Shown one piece after another: positions 1 to 9,800 of a stretch of 64,000 nucleotides of DNA. The stretch is taken from positions 2,988,501-3,052,500 of the forward strand of contig OY987225.1 in the NCBI GenBank assembly GCA_963920705.1, written 5' to 3'. The position numbers and the translations under genes are program-made. Position 1 is the first letter of the stretch. Each line of letters starts with the position of its first letter. Source of the stretch: Odiellus spinosus (taxonomy: Eukaryota; Arthropoda; Arachnida; Opiliones; Phalangiidae). The notes below the pieces were generated by a model. The model saw only the letters and a list, made by a program, of their open reading frames with translations. It had not been told where the DNA came from and searched no databases.

Positions 1-317
1 GGGAGTTTCTCGCTACGAGATTTCTTAAGTCTCAAAATTCGTTCGCCATATAAAAATCGCTCCGAAATATCCTAAGCCTATTAATACCTCTAAGTAGCCA
101 GTTGTCGGCGCTATCTACGAGACGTATTTCTGTCTGGGTTAGACGTCGATTTTTACGATGCTTACATTTCTATTCTCTCAGGCACGCGTAGAGGTGTATA
201 AGTCCGAAATCAGGAGCCGGGGTTTGACAGAAGAGGTATCTTTGACCGAGCATCGTTTTCTTTATTGATACGTTGGAAAGGGTGAGTTAATTGTTTAGAA
301 GAAAGACTAGCTTTACT
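1..317. other. Unassigned non-repeat sequence
   Basis: No gene recognised. A pyrimidine-rich acceptor ending in CAG at 179-181 is followed by an open 54-nt stretch (182-235) that ends before GTATCT. It could be a tiny plus-strand exon, but nothing identifies it. Confidence 0.3.
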
Positions 318-400
318 AATACTACTACTACTACTATTATTACTACTACTACTACTACTACTACTACTATTAATACTACTACTACTACTACTACTACTAC
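318..400. repeat. (CTA)n microsatellite
   Basis: About 27 copies of a CTA/TAC trinucleotide with a few ATT and TAA interruptions, read directly from the sequence. Confidence 0.95.
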
Positions 401-738
401 AGCCAAGTACATTATAAAAGCCTAAAAAATCAGTTCTGTAGAGCCATTTCTAACTCGCGATAATGAAAAATAAAAAAACGGGTTTAATTGCATATATACG
501 AATATTCGTCACCTCGAGTTGGCAGCTCGAGCCAACTACTAATTGACTGGTTATCCAGATTCGATTTTTCTTCCAACTAGAGATAAACGGAGCCTAATCG
601 CGGCCACGAAAACAATCGTCTCGCTTTTATTGTGACCCCTTCCAAAGATGGTAGGCAACCACTGCATCAGATCCGTAAAGGGGGATGATGAACTCAAGCG
701 CAGAGACGGCGATGATCCGCTCCTCCTTCCTGATATAC
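401..738. other. Unassigned sequence
   Basis: No gene or clear repeat seen. A short self-complementary stretch around 512-530 (CTCGAGTTGGCAGCTCGAG) is the only local structure. Confidence 0.3.
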
Positions 739-1320
739 GGATAGTTCGGTGCAGGAATATTGGGTGCGAGAATATTTGGTGCGGTTTGGGCGGAAAATTT
801 GGTGCAAAATAATATTTTAGATAAGGTTAGGTTAGTTTATCCCTCGAATAAGCCTATACCTCCAACTAGTTAATTCCTCAAGCTACCCCGTCCATCTGGT
901 AATCTTTAAGGTAAGGTAAGGTAAGGTTAGTTAATCCTTCTAATTAGACAATCCCTACAACTAGTTAATCCTTAGCTCGGGCTATTTGTAACATTTTAGC
1001 CAAATTAGCCCATTCTTCCAACTAGTTAATCCCTCGGGCTACCCATTCCATCTTGTAATCTTTAAGGTATGGTTAAATTAGGTTATGGAAATAGCACATC
1101 CCTTCAACTAGGTAATCCCTAGCTCGTTCCCCTTATAATATTTTAGGTAAGAATAGGTTTGGTTAGTTACTCCCTTGAATAAGCCCATCCCTCTTTTACT
1201 AATTAAATTGAAAACAAAATTTTTTGAAACACCGAGATTTCCGTGCACCCAATTTTCCTCACTCCGAATATTCTCAGCAGCCAATATTCCGGCAGCCAAT
1301 TATCCTGCACCGAACTATCC
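739..1320. repeat. Fold-back element with word-array arms, family G copy 1
   Basis: The ends are an exact 18-bp inverted repeat, GGATAGTTCGGTGCAGGA. The next 60-100 bp on each side repeat degenerate words such as GGTGCGAGAATATTTGGTGCGG. The core holds many GGTTAGGTTAGTTAATCC-like blocks, close to the arthropod telomere word TTAGG. A second copy at 54607-55271 has the same termini, arms and core. Both copies are preceded by TATAC and followed by TAGATCC, so the true ends may lie a few bases further out. There is no transposase, so the element is non-autonomous; its superfamily is unknown. Confidence 0.8.
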
Positions 1321-1406
1321 TAGATCCCTCCTTCCTACCCCCATTGGAGGGGGGTCAAAATAAACGCGAGAGGTCTATAAAGCCCAATCTTCGCTTGGGG
1401 TCTCTC

Positions 1407-1671
1407 TCATTGGTGTGGTGGTTCGGGGAATAGTGATTTTCGTTTCGGTCGCGAGTTGTGTTTGCCGTAAATTGAAAGGATTGTTTCGAGGAATTTGACG
1501 CCAGTTGCCGCCGCCATTCCGTAGGCGAAGAGTCGAAACGGAACGGAGAGATCGGCCAATTCGTAGGGGGTGAACAATTTACCGTTTGTATCGAGTCGGT
1601 GCATATTTCGTTTTTCAATTTCCATTCCTTCCAAGAAATTCCCAGTTGACCCTTCGTACAATCGTAGCGCC
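1407..1671 (-). CDS. Ionotropic receptor, last exon (M4 and C-terminus)
   Basis: Minus-strand exon. A good acceptor (CCCTTCTAG) lies just before 1671 and TGA is at 1409-1407. It encodes about 88 residues. The central part, LADLSVPFRLFAYGMAAATG then VKFLETIL, matches the end of IR proteins: a short pre-M4 segment, the M4 helix with G in its middle, and an F-L-E at the inner end. A short basic tail follows. The exon starts with one nucleotide that completes TG|G (Trp) from the upstream exon at 1997-2203; the resulting K-N-W is the usual W at the end of the S2 lobe before M4. A cytochrome c oxidase VIIa-like reading was considered, but the phase-matched upstream S2 exon favours an IR. Confidence 0.68.
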
Positions 1672-1996
1672 CTAGAAGGGAAATAACGAATAGGATATGG
1701 AAATGGTATCGGACGAAGGACGTGGGTGCCGCCAATTAAGGGTTTGTTTCGGAATATTATCGGGCCGAGATCTTTAATGGTTGACATTCGTAATGAACGA
1801 GTCACTCGTCCCGTTTAACGGTAATTATTCGTAATCGTTCCAAATATTCGCGGGTAATTAACCGATGGAGGATTATTTATTCCAAATACCAACCTTTAGT
1901 CGAGTCAGCCGTAATGTATCGCGAAATGAGATTGGCCGAATCAGGCGGGTCGCGATTCGAATGGCGCGTCGAGTTGTTATTTAACGGATCGCTTAC

Positions 1997-2203
1997 CAGT
2001 TCTTGATGATTTCGTGTATTCGGGCATCGTACTCAAACCGCCTCGATTCCGTATTTCCCATATATACAAACTGCGCATAAATACTCTCCGAGGGCGATTG
2101 CTTTGAGATGTACATGACACGCGAGTATTCGATGAAAAAGGACAAGCCCATAAAGAACGTTTCCATTTTTTTTCCGTATTCTAGATCAAATAGACGGACG
2201 AGT
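1997..2203 (-). CDS. Ionotropic receptor, S2-lobe exon
   Basis: Minus-strand exon of about 69 residues ending at a strong donor (AACTG|GTAAGC at 1997). The proposed acceptor is TTTCGTTTCAAG before 2203; a second AG 15 bases upstream is possible and would change the start by a few residues. It reads VRLFDLEYGKKMETFFMG..., FFIEYSRVMYISKQSPSESI and ends ARIHEIIKNW. That is the order of the S2 lobe in IRs: hydrophobic strand with an aromatic Y, the S-x-x-S-P segment, then the helix ending in W before M4. It joins the last exon in phase. It is probably the continuation of the exons at 17.4-19.4 kb across a 15-kb intron; a second, partial IR gene is the alternative. Confidence 0.62.
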
Positions 2204-2337
2204 CTTGAAACGAAAGCTATCATCGTAAATACACCCCACAAGTTCCGCGAAATGGTAACACAGCCACCTCGCCCCATCCCGGAGCACCTAACCCTGGTCG
2301 CGTACTGCGGGATGCCAGCCACGGCGTCCCCCTCTCT

Positions 2338-2445
2338 CGAGGACGTTGCGTTATCATATCTTAAACAGTAAACAAAAAAGACCGGCTGACAAAAACCTTT
2401 ATTCGTTTTCGAATAAATCCTGCCTAAGTGACCATATTTAAACAA
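2338..2445 (-). repeat. Fragment of repeat family C (inverted)
   Basis: The reverse complement of this stretch resembles 5105-5190 and 60985-61070: a TTTATTCGAAAACGAATAAA palindrome, then GATATGATAACGTAACTT. Only the 3' end of the family is present. It lies just upstream of the IR exon on the minus strand, so long open frames running into that exon from here are probably not coding. Confidence 0.75.
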
Positions 2446-2524
2446 GTTCAAAATTTAAACAAGTTTAAAGTTAATTATAAAATTATGTATAACCGCGAAT
2501 GAAAAAAATACTTAGAGTTGTCTA

Positions 2525-4835
2525 TAGTTAAGACAAGTTAGGAAACCAAAATATTACCTCTCCTCGTCCCAAGTCTAATTGTAAACAAGAAAACTAATGA
2601 AACCAGGTAGACGATGTTAAAAATTGATTTTATAATTAGGTTAAAATAAGAAAGAGGAGTGGCACACTTCTTGCTATATGGTTACTTTTGCCGCTACACG
2701 GTTTATACGATTTAACAGTGTCACCTGCTGGTAGAACGTTTACATAATATTTATTTACAAAATAAAATGAAATTTAAATATGATTTTATGATAGCTGAAG
2801 ACTAATACAATTTTATTAAGCATAATTGATACGAAAATACTGTATCAAAATAACAATGCTAAACAAGAAAACTATTGAAACCAGGTAGACGATGTTAAAA
2901 ATTTATTTTATCATTTTTTGGGTTAAAATAAGAAAGAGGAGTGGCACACTTCTGGCTATAAGGTTAATTTTGCACGATGAAACTAGTGTCACCTGCTGGT
3001 AGAACGTTTACATCATATTTATTTACAAAATAAAATAAAATTTAAATATGATATTATGATAGAAGAAGACTAATACTATTTTATTAAGCATAAATGATAC
3101 GAAAAAATCGTATTAAAATAACTAGTCAAATTCTAATGACAATTAAAAATAGGAGCGTCCCGAGAGCGACATATTCAGTTACATTACAGGTAAATCATGC
3201 TTCAAGTCTACAACCGGGCATATAACGAATGAACTGAAGGTCTGAGAGTTGTGTCGTCACAACTTTCGCGCGGGGAGAGAGGAAAAACGGCCGAGAAACG
3301 GAAGTCGAAATTGCCCTCTCTAGCGGTTAAGATAGGAACTAAGTAGGCGGTGCTAATTATTTTGCCTTCGTTGAAGTTCGTTCGCGACTTCGCGCGTCGT
3401 CTGTAAAATCGTTAAGGGGGTAGGAAATGTAACTAAGAAACTCTGCTTTCCCCTCTCTCTCGCGAAACGAAAGAGGCTCTCGCCGGCGCGTCGCGAGTTC
3501 AAGTTTGATTTACTCTACCAGCAATACTGGGCCATACCGCTCTTCTGTAGAAATTTGGAATTCTTAGGGTGGAAATCGAACCTTCATCATTGTAACCCGT
3601 AGTATGTCGTCTTGTAAACTTGGGGATGATTTACTTGTGGTTACATGTTTAGTTTTATTTTTACTCTCTCGAAATACTCGAATATTCTACGAAGAGACCC
3701 CACGCTCCATGCAAGCACGGAAGCGCCATACCACTACCTTAATTTTCGACCTCTGTTATTTTACAGATACATAATAGTTGAAGTTTATCTTAAATTAAAA
3801 TTATTCTAACCAAAATTTTAACAATTAAACCATAATTAAATTATTTTCAAGCTATAGGACTAAAATAAACGTAATGATGATAGAATCAAATTAACTATGA
3901 TTAAACAAATTGTAGCTGAAATGGATTTCACAAGAATAAACACAACTGAATTTCTAGATTATTTATTATTAATTAATTTAAACCTAAGACTGAATTAAGA
4001 GAACAAATTATAGAAAATGACTAAATGAGTTTGACCTTCCTTGACTGAAAGATATTAAGGTAAGCTTTAAGCCGAGTTCGAGGGAAACTACAGCATAAGC
4101 TACTAATTATTCCATGCCTACAGATAGAAAGTTAATTTACAAAATATAATTAAATTTAAATATGATTTTTTGTGAGAGGACTAGAACTAATTATTATAGA
4201 ATTTAAATCAAGTATAATTAACGTTTTTTAAAAAAATCGTACGCCTTTATTTCGTTATGTTGCTGTAGTCCTACTTCCTACTAATCTAGCGTGACCTAGT
4301 GACAAAAAGTTATTGTCAAATTAATTTAATAAATATAATTAAATTTGAATATTATATTATGATCGTTTAAGACTAGTAATATTTTATTTTATAATTTAAA
4401 TTACGAGTAATAAGCTTTTAAATTTTTTATTTAATTGGATACATATAAATCATTATACGCGGCGCTACTATAACACGGCCTGGCTTCCGTAGTGCACCCA
4501 TTCCAGATTTAAGAGGTTTTTATCTAAGATTTCTTCAAGTGGTTATAGCAAAGTCGTTAGAGCGTTCGCATGGCTATCTCAAAAGCGGAGCAGCGTCGAG
4601 TGCGGACAGTAACTGGGAAGGAGACCACCTGCGAGATGTTTTATTTAAATAGGAAATTTCAAAATTTGGAAATTGTACCGCCACCTATGAGAAGAGTAGT
4701 GAACTTTCTTAGAATTTTCTTGCGATGACGTAATTGCGAACACAGCGAATGACAGACACACCCACACAGACACGACCAGTGTAAAACCTCCCCCTGAACT
4801 AAAGTTCAGTCGGGGAGGTAAAAAGTGTGCCCTCA
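2525..4835 (+). repeat. Composite repeat module B, copy 1
   Basis: This AT-rich module recurs at 32895-35080 in the same orientation and order. It opens with two tandem copies (about 2580-2870 and 2865-3150) of a 300-bp unit containing GAAACCAGGTAGACGATG and GAGGAGTGGCACACTTCT. An AT-rich body follows and the module ends with the SINE-like segment at 4535-4830. Copy 1 has an extra 3160-3650 segment missing from copy 2. No coding capacity is seen. It is either an old non-autonomous element or a segmental duplication. Confidence 0.75.
4535..4830 (+). mobile_element. SINE-like segment with tRNA-like head
   Basis: TAGCAAAGTCGTTAGAGCG (about 4546) resembles a tRNA box A, and CGTCGAGTGCGG (about 4590) resembles a weak box B. 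The body then carries a dinucleotide-like ACACAC stretch and ends in a strong hairpin (ACCTCCCC...GGGGAGGT around an AACTAAAGTT loop, 4785-4821). The copy at 34830-35078 has lost the box A part but keeps the CA tract and hairpin. No target-site duplication was recognised, so the SINE assignment is tentative. Confidence 0.5.
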
Positions 4836-4912
4836 TTAAAAGGTCAAAGGTCAGATATTTTAACCCTAATTTAGAAACCTAATTTTAGGTGCTAGAAACC
4901 ATATTTTAAGGG

Positions 4913-5205
4913 GAAACCCTGAGCGTTTTTTTTTTTTTTTTTTGACACGTTTTTCTTGGCTTCTAGGGCTATCAGAACTATTTCCTTACTTGATAATGAG
5001 ACAATTCCAAGTAACTTACCCTAGTAACATTTTCAATTACGTTTATAGATAATTTTTAAATTGACTTTAAACTTCTTTAAATAGTGAAAAGATAGGGTCA
5101 CTTAGGCAGGATTTATTCGAAAACGAATAAAGATTTTTCCAGGCGGTATTTTTTTAACTACTAAATGAGATATGATAACGTAACTTCCCCGAGAGAAATT
5201 TCATT
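4913..5205 (+). repeat. Repeat family C, copy 1
   Basis: Begins AAGGGGAAACCCTGAGCG, then a T tract (about 17 T), GACACG, and runs to GATATGATAACGTAACTTCC. A second near full-length copy in the same orientation is at 60770-61085, with a longer T tract. No coding capacity; class unknown. Confidence 0.8.
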
Positions 5206-5674
5206 TAAAAAATTTGCATTAACACTTATTTACCCTTCAAAATAACCCTATATTTGACGTTATTTTTATTCGTTAATTAACAGAACTAAATTGCTAAGTG
5301 CCGGGTGAGACGTGCTATACTCTCCGTAATTCCCTTCGTCTGACGTCACCGAGTCTCGTGATTCACTTGCCGCAGTCCGGATCAACCTAGCTAGCAATGC
5401 GATTTTATTTCAAATTTCGTTACGCTCGATGATCGGCCCGGAATCTTCCATGGAATACTCATTTAACAGCATTCGGGCTTCGCTCAAATATTTCATAATG
5501 ACGTTTTAAATTAATAACCACCCGAAACTGGTAACTTAAATTTGGTCAATCGCGTAATTCGCGAGAAAATTAAGGATCATCTCCACGTGGTCATTCACGT
5601 TAAAAGTGATTCTCTCTTAAACTATTAAAGACAGGAAATAAAACTCGATTGTTTTTGGTGGGGGAGCGTTGGGG
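5206..5674. other. Unassigned sequence
   Basis: AT-rich, no gene, no recognised repeat. Confidence 0.3.
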
Positions 5675-5707
5675 CATCGACAAACTACTACTAGTAGTTT
5701 GTCGATG
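5675..5707. repeat. Perfect 16-bp-arm palindrome
   Basis: CATCGACAAACTACTA is followed by a single C and then its exact reverse complement. It would form a hairpin with a 1-nt centre, or a cruciform. Confidence 0.9.
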
Positions 5708-5869
5708 GTTGGGGTATCCCCTTGCGGTTTCTCGTCCAGTGACAATACGATGCCATAATCACTAATTGAAGTTGCACGCGCACAGACCCGTTTTCACGGG
5801 TTTCACGCTCGTGCGCCACTGACTTATACGTGAAACTTGTGGAAGTAGATCTGTGCGCGTCCGACTTAA

Positions 5870-6247
5870 AGGGAGGATGCAACCTAATAACAAGTGATTT
5901 TTTATTGATTCCTTATTGTTTAAATAGGCCTAATCCACTATTTAAAAAATTTACAAACCAATATTAAACTAGAAATAAATTTAAAACTTACCCTGAAAAT
6001 AGGCTTAGTGGGATTCATGGAGGTCCTGTTTTCCTCGCGTGTAAGGTCTAGCGACCAATCGCGCGCGACGTAAGTCTCGTGGAGATCTCGCGTGAACGAC
6101 GGGCCTTTGCTCATTAGTCGCTAGACCTTACACGGACGCGATTCAGGATCTCCATGAATCCCGCTAAGCCTATTTTCTGGGTAAGTTTTAAATTTATTTC
6201 TAGTTTAATATTTGTTTGTTAATATTTAATTAGGTTGCATTCTCCCT
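5870..6247. mobile_element. piggyBac-type MITE, copy 1 (TTAA target)
   Basis: The terminal inverted repeat begins AGGGAGGATGCAACCTAAT, and TTAA lies immediately outside both ends (5866-5869 and 6248-6251). The interior is itself largely palindromic: ATAGGCTTAG...GGATTCATGGAG on the left is mirrored on the right around a GC-rich centre with the word GTCTAGCGACCAAT. A TTAA target duplication is the hallmark of the piggyBac superfamily. Copy 2 is at 36956-37389 and a truncated copy runs off the window end. Confidence 0.88.
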
Positions 6248-7927
6248 TTAAGGGTTAAACCCGCGCGGTTGATATTGGGAACATCTTTCTCTTCTCATCG
6301 CCCCCCTGTAAAAAAGATATTCCTAGTTTCACTTACTAGAGCTCCAATAGGTATTCAAAAATTCATGCTGAAAAATATTAAGACCAAATTATAGTAGGTT
6401 TATTACAGTCCCCGAGTCGCCAACCGGGTACGCGGCTAAACGTTTTAAGTATCGCATAACTCGCAGTAGCGCCGCCAGCAGTAGGCACACGTAGGCACGT
6501 GCCTACGTTTAAAAATTTAGACCCTAATTAGGGGGCCTCCAAAATTGGAAATTAGTGCCTATGGGGGCCTCGGAATTTTGAAACAGGTGCCTAAAGGGCC
6601 TTTAAATTTTTAGTGCTTAGGTGGGCTTTTTTAAATAAATTTTTATTTCTTGTAAATAATCATCTGTAAAAGGTTGCTTTGACTGTAGAGACAGCTCCAG
6701 AAGTTAAAAAAGAATGAAGTGTAAAGATCACTGCCAAAGGCTCACAGACCTTCTTACTTCCCTCCTTATAGTGTCAAGTGACAAAAACATGAATATTAGT
6801 CTCACCATAGGGGGCGTTTAACGGTATCTCTTCATTCCTTAATAGGACTAAAATATTTACTGATCCACTCTAAATTTTAAGCAAGCACAAAAAAAGGCTC
6901 CCTATACCTTAAAGTCTATAGATAACGAATAGGATAGCTTTGTACGTGCTGCCTATTTAAGTTGGGATATAATAAAAAGGTTTGCCACCTGGTAAAATGT
7001 TTTGAAGGGAAAACCAGTGCAATATTGTGCTCATAGCCATGGGGTTCCTTTTAATTTTTGATAATTCTAACCTTTGTGCAAACTATTGTAGTAAGGAATT
7101 TGTGGCAAGCACTGGTTTTGGCACTCTATAGGGGGTGATTTGGGTTTGTTGACTTTTTCCAAAACCTTAAGGTGGAATGGCACCCGGAAAAGTCTATACG
7201 CTTTCAAGTGCTATTATATCACAGAGATCTGCTTGTGAAAGATAGTTGTCTAACTTCGCCCATGGTGAAAACTTTGAGTGGATTTCATATTATTTGGAGT
7301 ATTTATTTTTATGAAAAGTACTTGTGATTCTGAAAATTCTTTATAAGGCACTCTTAAAATATGTCTTATTCCATATCATCTTGTAGAGCAGATCGATCAA
7401 GTCACTATATCCTAGCTATCTCTAAAGTCCTTTTAAAGACTAAATCAAAAACAGTCTTTTTAAAGACTAAATCAAAAAGTCTTTTTAAAGACTAACAAAG
7501 CCAGTCTTAACTTTGAGGCTAACAAAAATTATTCCTGGAAGAAAATTAAAACTATAGTGGCCCCAACGAAAGAAGAGCCCTGAGAAAAACGTCCGAAATG
7601 GGGTCGCCACCATCGACCCCATAGTTATTAATCAACTTGTTTTTCTCTCGCGATGTCTGTCTGCAATATCGTCTGCTATCGAGATGGAGTGGATAAGTTC
7701 GGTGTTATAGAACGTCGGCTTTTTGCAGTGTATATGCTGTTATATTTTGTTTATTGCGATCAAGTATTCTGCATAATTCATAACATAACGAAACAACATT
7801 AGAAAGTACACCAGTACTAGTTTTTTGTTTATTACGATTAACCTCTGAATTTAAAAACATTGAATATTTAAGGAAAGACACCATTAGTGAAAAAACATAA
7901 ATATAATCAAAAATTAATGTAATTGTC

Positions 7928-8890
7928 TTAGAGTTCCGCTTTGAGTGAGGTTTTGTCATAGGGAATGCGGTGGTCGTTGAGCCATTTCTGCATGTCGCCT
8001 TTACGAGTTGCTGTGGTAGGTGCTTTGTCTACAATAACCGAGTGATATGACGCGTTGTCCATGAAGATGGTCGCATTTTCAATGTTAGGAAGAAGTTGTT
8101 TTATAAACCACTCTTTCAAGCATTTGGCATTCATGTCGGCATGATAGTCTGCAAGGCCCGATTTAGATGGGAATATCAAGAGTCCATTCTTCACAAAACC
8201 TTTCGAGGAACCCGCGTGAAGTACAATAAGTCTCTTTCCTTTACCAGAAGGGAATTTCGGACCAGATATATCGTCCGACTGCCAACATTGCGATACCGTA
8301 TGGTTTTCATTCACCCACGTCTCGTCAATAAAAATAACGTTGTCCTTCAAATCAATACCTTTTACCGTTTTTAGAAATTGCCGACGGCGAGCCACGACGT
8401 CAGTTCTTTCCATAAGATGCTTGCGACTATCGACCTTTTTATACTCGAAAATAAGTTTATTTTTAAGTACTTGTCGTAATGATTCACGACCACCGCTGAA
8501 AATGGCTTCTTGCGTCACATCGTCGACTTGTCGAAGGGATTCCAGTAATTTCTCTACAGTGGGGAGCTCTTTGTCTAGGTAGAATTGATGTACTCGACGT
8601 CTAATGGCTTCAAGCTGAAAGCTATCTACCTCAGTTACGGGGGATGAACGGCTTCTAGACTTCCCGGGACTCTGGGCAACCTCGGCGTATGACTTTCCTA
8701 TCTGTTCGGCATCTTTCACTTCCTTCTGAATCCTTTTAACCGTTGTACAACTTACACCAGTTGCTGCTGCCGTGCGAACTTGAACCTGTTCAACCGGATG
8801 CAAGACACGTTTTTCGTTGCGCTCTCTTTCAAAATAACTGGCCACATTAGATATAATTATTCGTGTCTGGCGGTGGATAGTTGAGCCTCT
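7928..8890 (-). pseudogene. IS630/Tc1 transposase, N-terminal and catalytic part, truncated
   Basis: The frame is open on the minus strand and carries a helix-turn-helix N-terminal part, the first catalytic Asp in FIDETWVNENH (about 8320-8335) and the second in FMDNASYHSV (about 8040-8070). It ends abruptly after TSLKAEL at a TAA that belongs to the 3' flank: GGAACTC jumps to TAAGACAATT. The plus-strand copy shows this is a deletion between two GAACTC-like sites that removed about 130 C-terminal residues, including the catalytic Glu. The first 20 or so residues of the open frame (8891-8938) are antisense to the plus-strand copy and not real protein. The product would be inactive. Confidence 0.85.
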
Positions 8891-8899
8891 ACTACATTT

Positions 8900-9346
8900 C
8901 GTAAAGGCGACATACAGAAATGGCTCGACGACCACCAAATTCCCTATGACAAAACCTCACTCAAAGCGGAACTCTATGAAATAATTAAACTTCACAAGTC
9001 AAGAGCCCTGAGATACGAAATTGACGAGATTGCTGAAAGTAGAGGTCACAAAGTGGTGAGGCTTCCACCGTACCATTGCCAGTTTAACCCAATTGAGTTG
9101 ATATGGGCACAAGTGAAGAACGAAGTTTCCAAGGAGAATTATGGTTTCAAACTATCGACGGTCAAAGATACCACAGTAAGGGCCATAGAACGTGTTACAC
9201 CGGAAAATTGGATCAACGCGATTATGCACGTGGAAAAGGTACTTGAAGAGTACTGGGAAAAAGATCCCATCATCGAAACCGCGATTGAACCTCTTATCAT
9301 CAACATGCAAGATGACAGCGAAGACTCCGATGAATATTCGAACTAA
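8900..9346 (+). pseudogene. IS630/Tc1 transposase, C-terminal part
   Basis: It is open from 8900 to the TAA at 9344-9346, about 148 residues. It begins within the segment RKGDIQKWLDDH that is also present, in reverse, in the minus-strand copy. It continues past TSLKAEL into YEIIKLHKSRALRYEIDEIA, then PPYHCQFNPIELIWAQVKNE, which carries the third catalytic residue (Glu in NPIELIW), and ends in an acidic tail. The N-terminal two thirds are missing. With the minus-strand fragment it shows what an intact element would contain. Confidence 0.85.
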
Positions 9347-9800
9347 ACGGGCAAAGAGTGCGTGAACTCTAAGACAATTACATTAATTTTTGATTATATT
9401 TATGTTTTTTCACTAATGGTCTCTTTCCTTAAATATTCAATGTTTTTAAATTCAGAGGTTAATCGTAATAAACAAAAAACTAGTACTGGTGTACTTTCTA
9501 ATGTTGTTTCGTTATGTTATGAATTATGCAGAATAATTGATCACAATAAACAAAATATAACAGCATATACACTGCAAAAAGCCGACGTTCTATAACACCG
9601 AACTTATCCACTCAATCTCGATAGCAGACGATATTGCAGACAGACATCGCAAGAGAAAAACAAGTTGATTAATAACTATGGGGTCGATGGTGGCGACCCC
9701 ATTTCGGACGTTTTTCTCAGGGCTCTTCTTTCGTTGGGGCGACTATAATTATTATTATCATATTTTCTTGATTTTAATTTGTCGCAAACGTTACTGGAAT

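Larger units (their letters stand above)
7555..9745. mobile_element. Rearranged IS630/Tc1-like transposon with long TIRs
   Basis: It is flanked by TA (7553-7554 and 9746-9747), as expected for this superfamily. The long inverted repeats (about 7555-7930 and 9363-9745) begin TAGTGGCCCCAACGAAAG on the left, with TAGTCGCCCCAACGAAAG the counterpart on the right. Between them, instead of one transposase gene, two partial genes point outward: a minus-strand 5' and middle part and a plus-strand 3' part. They meet head to head near 8890-8900. Confidence 0.85.

Noticed and set aside
1355..1735. Alternative minus-strand frame overlapping the IR last exon
   Set aside because: It has no recognisable motif, and the other frame joins the upstream S2 exon in phase and gives an M4 helix.
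2108..2371. Plus-strand 87-codon frame
   Set aside because: Antisense shadow of the IR S2 exon and of repeat family C.
4740..4836. Frames in the SINE-like segment (FAVFAITSSQEN)
   Set aside because: The same frame occurs in copy 2 but within a hairpin and CA tract; it is repeat sequence.
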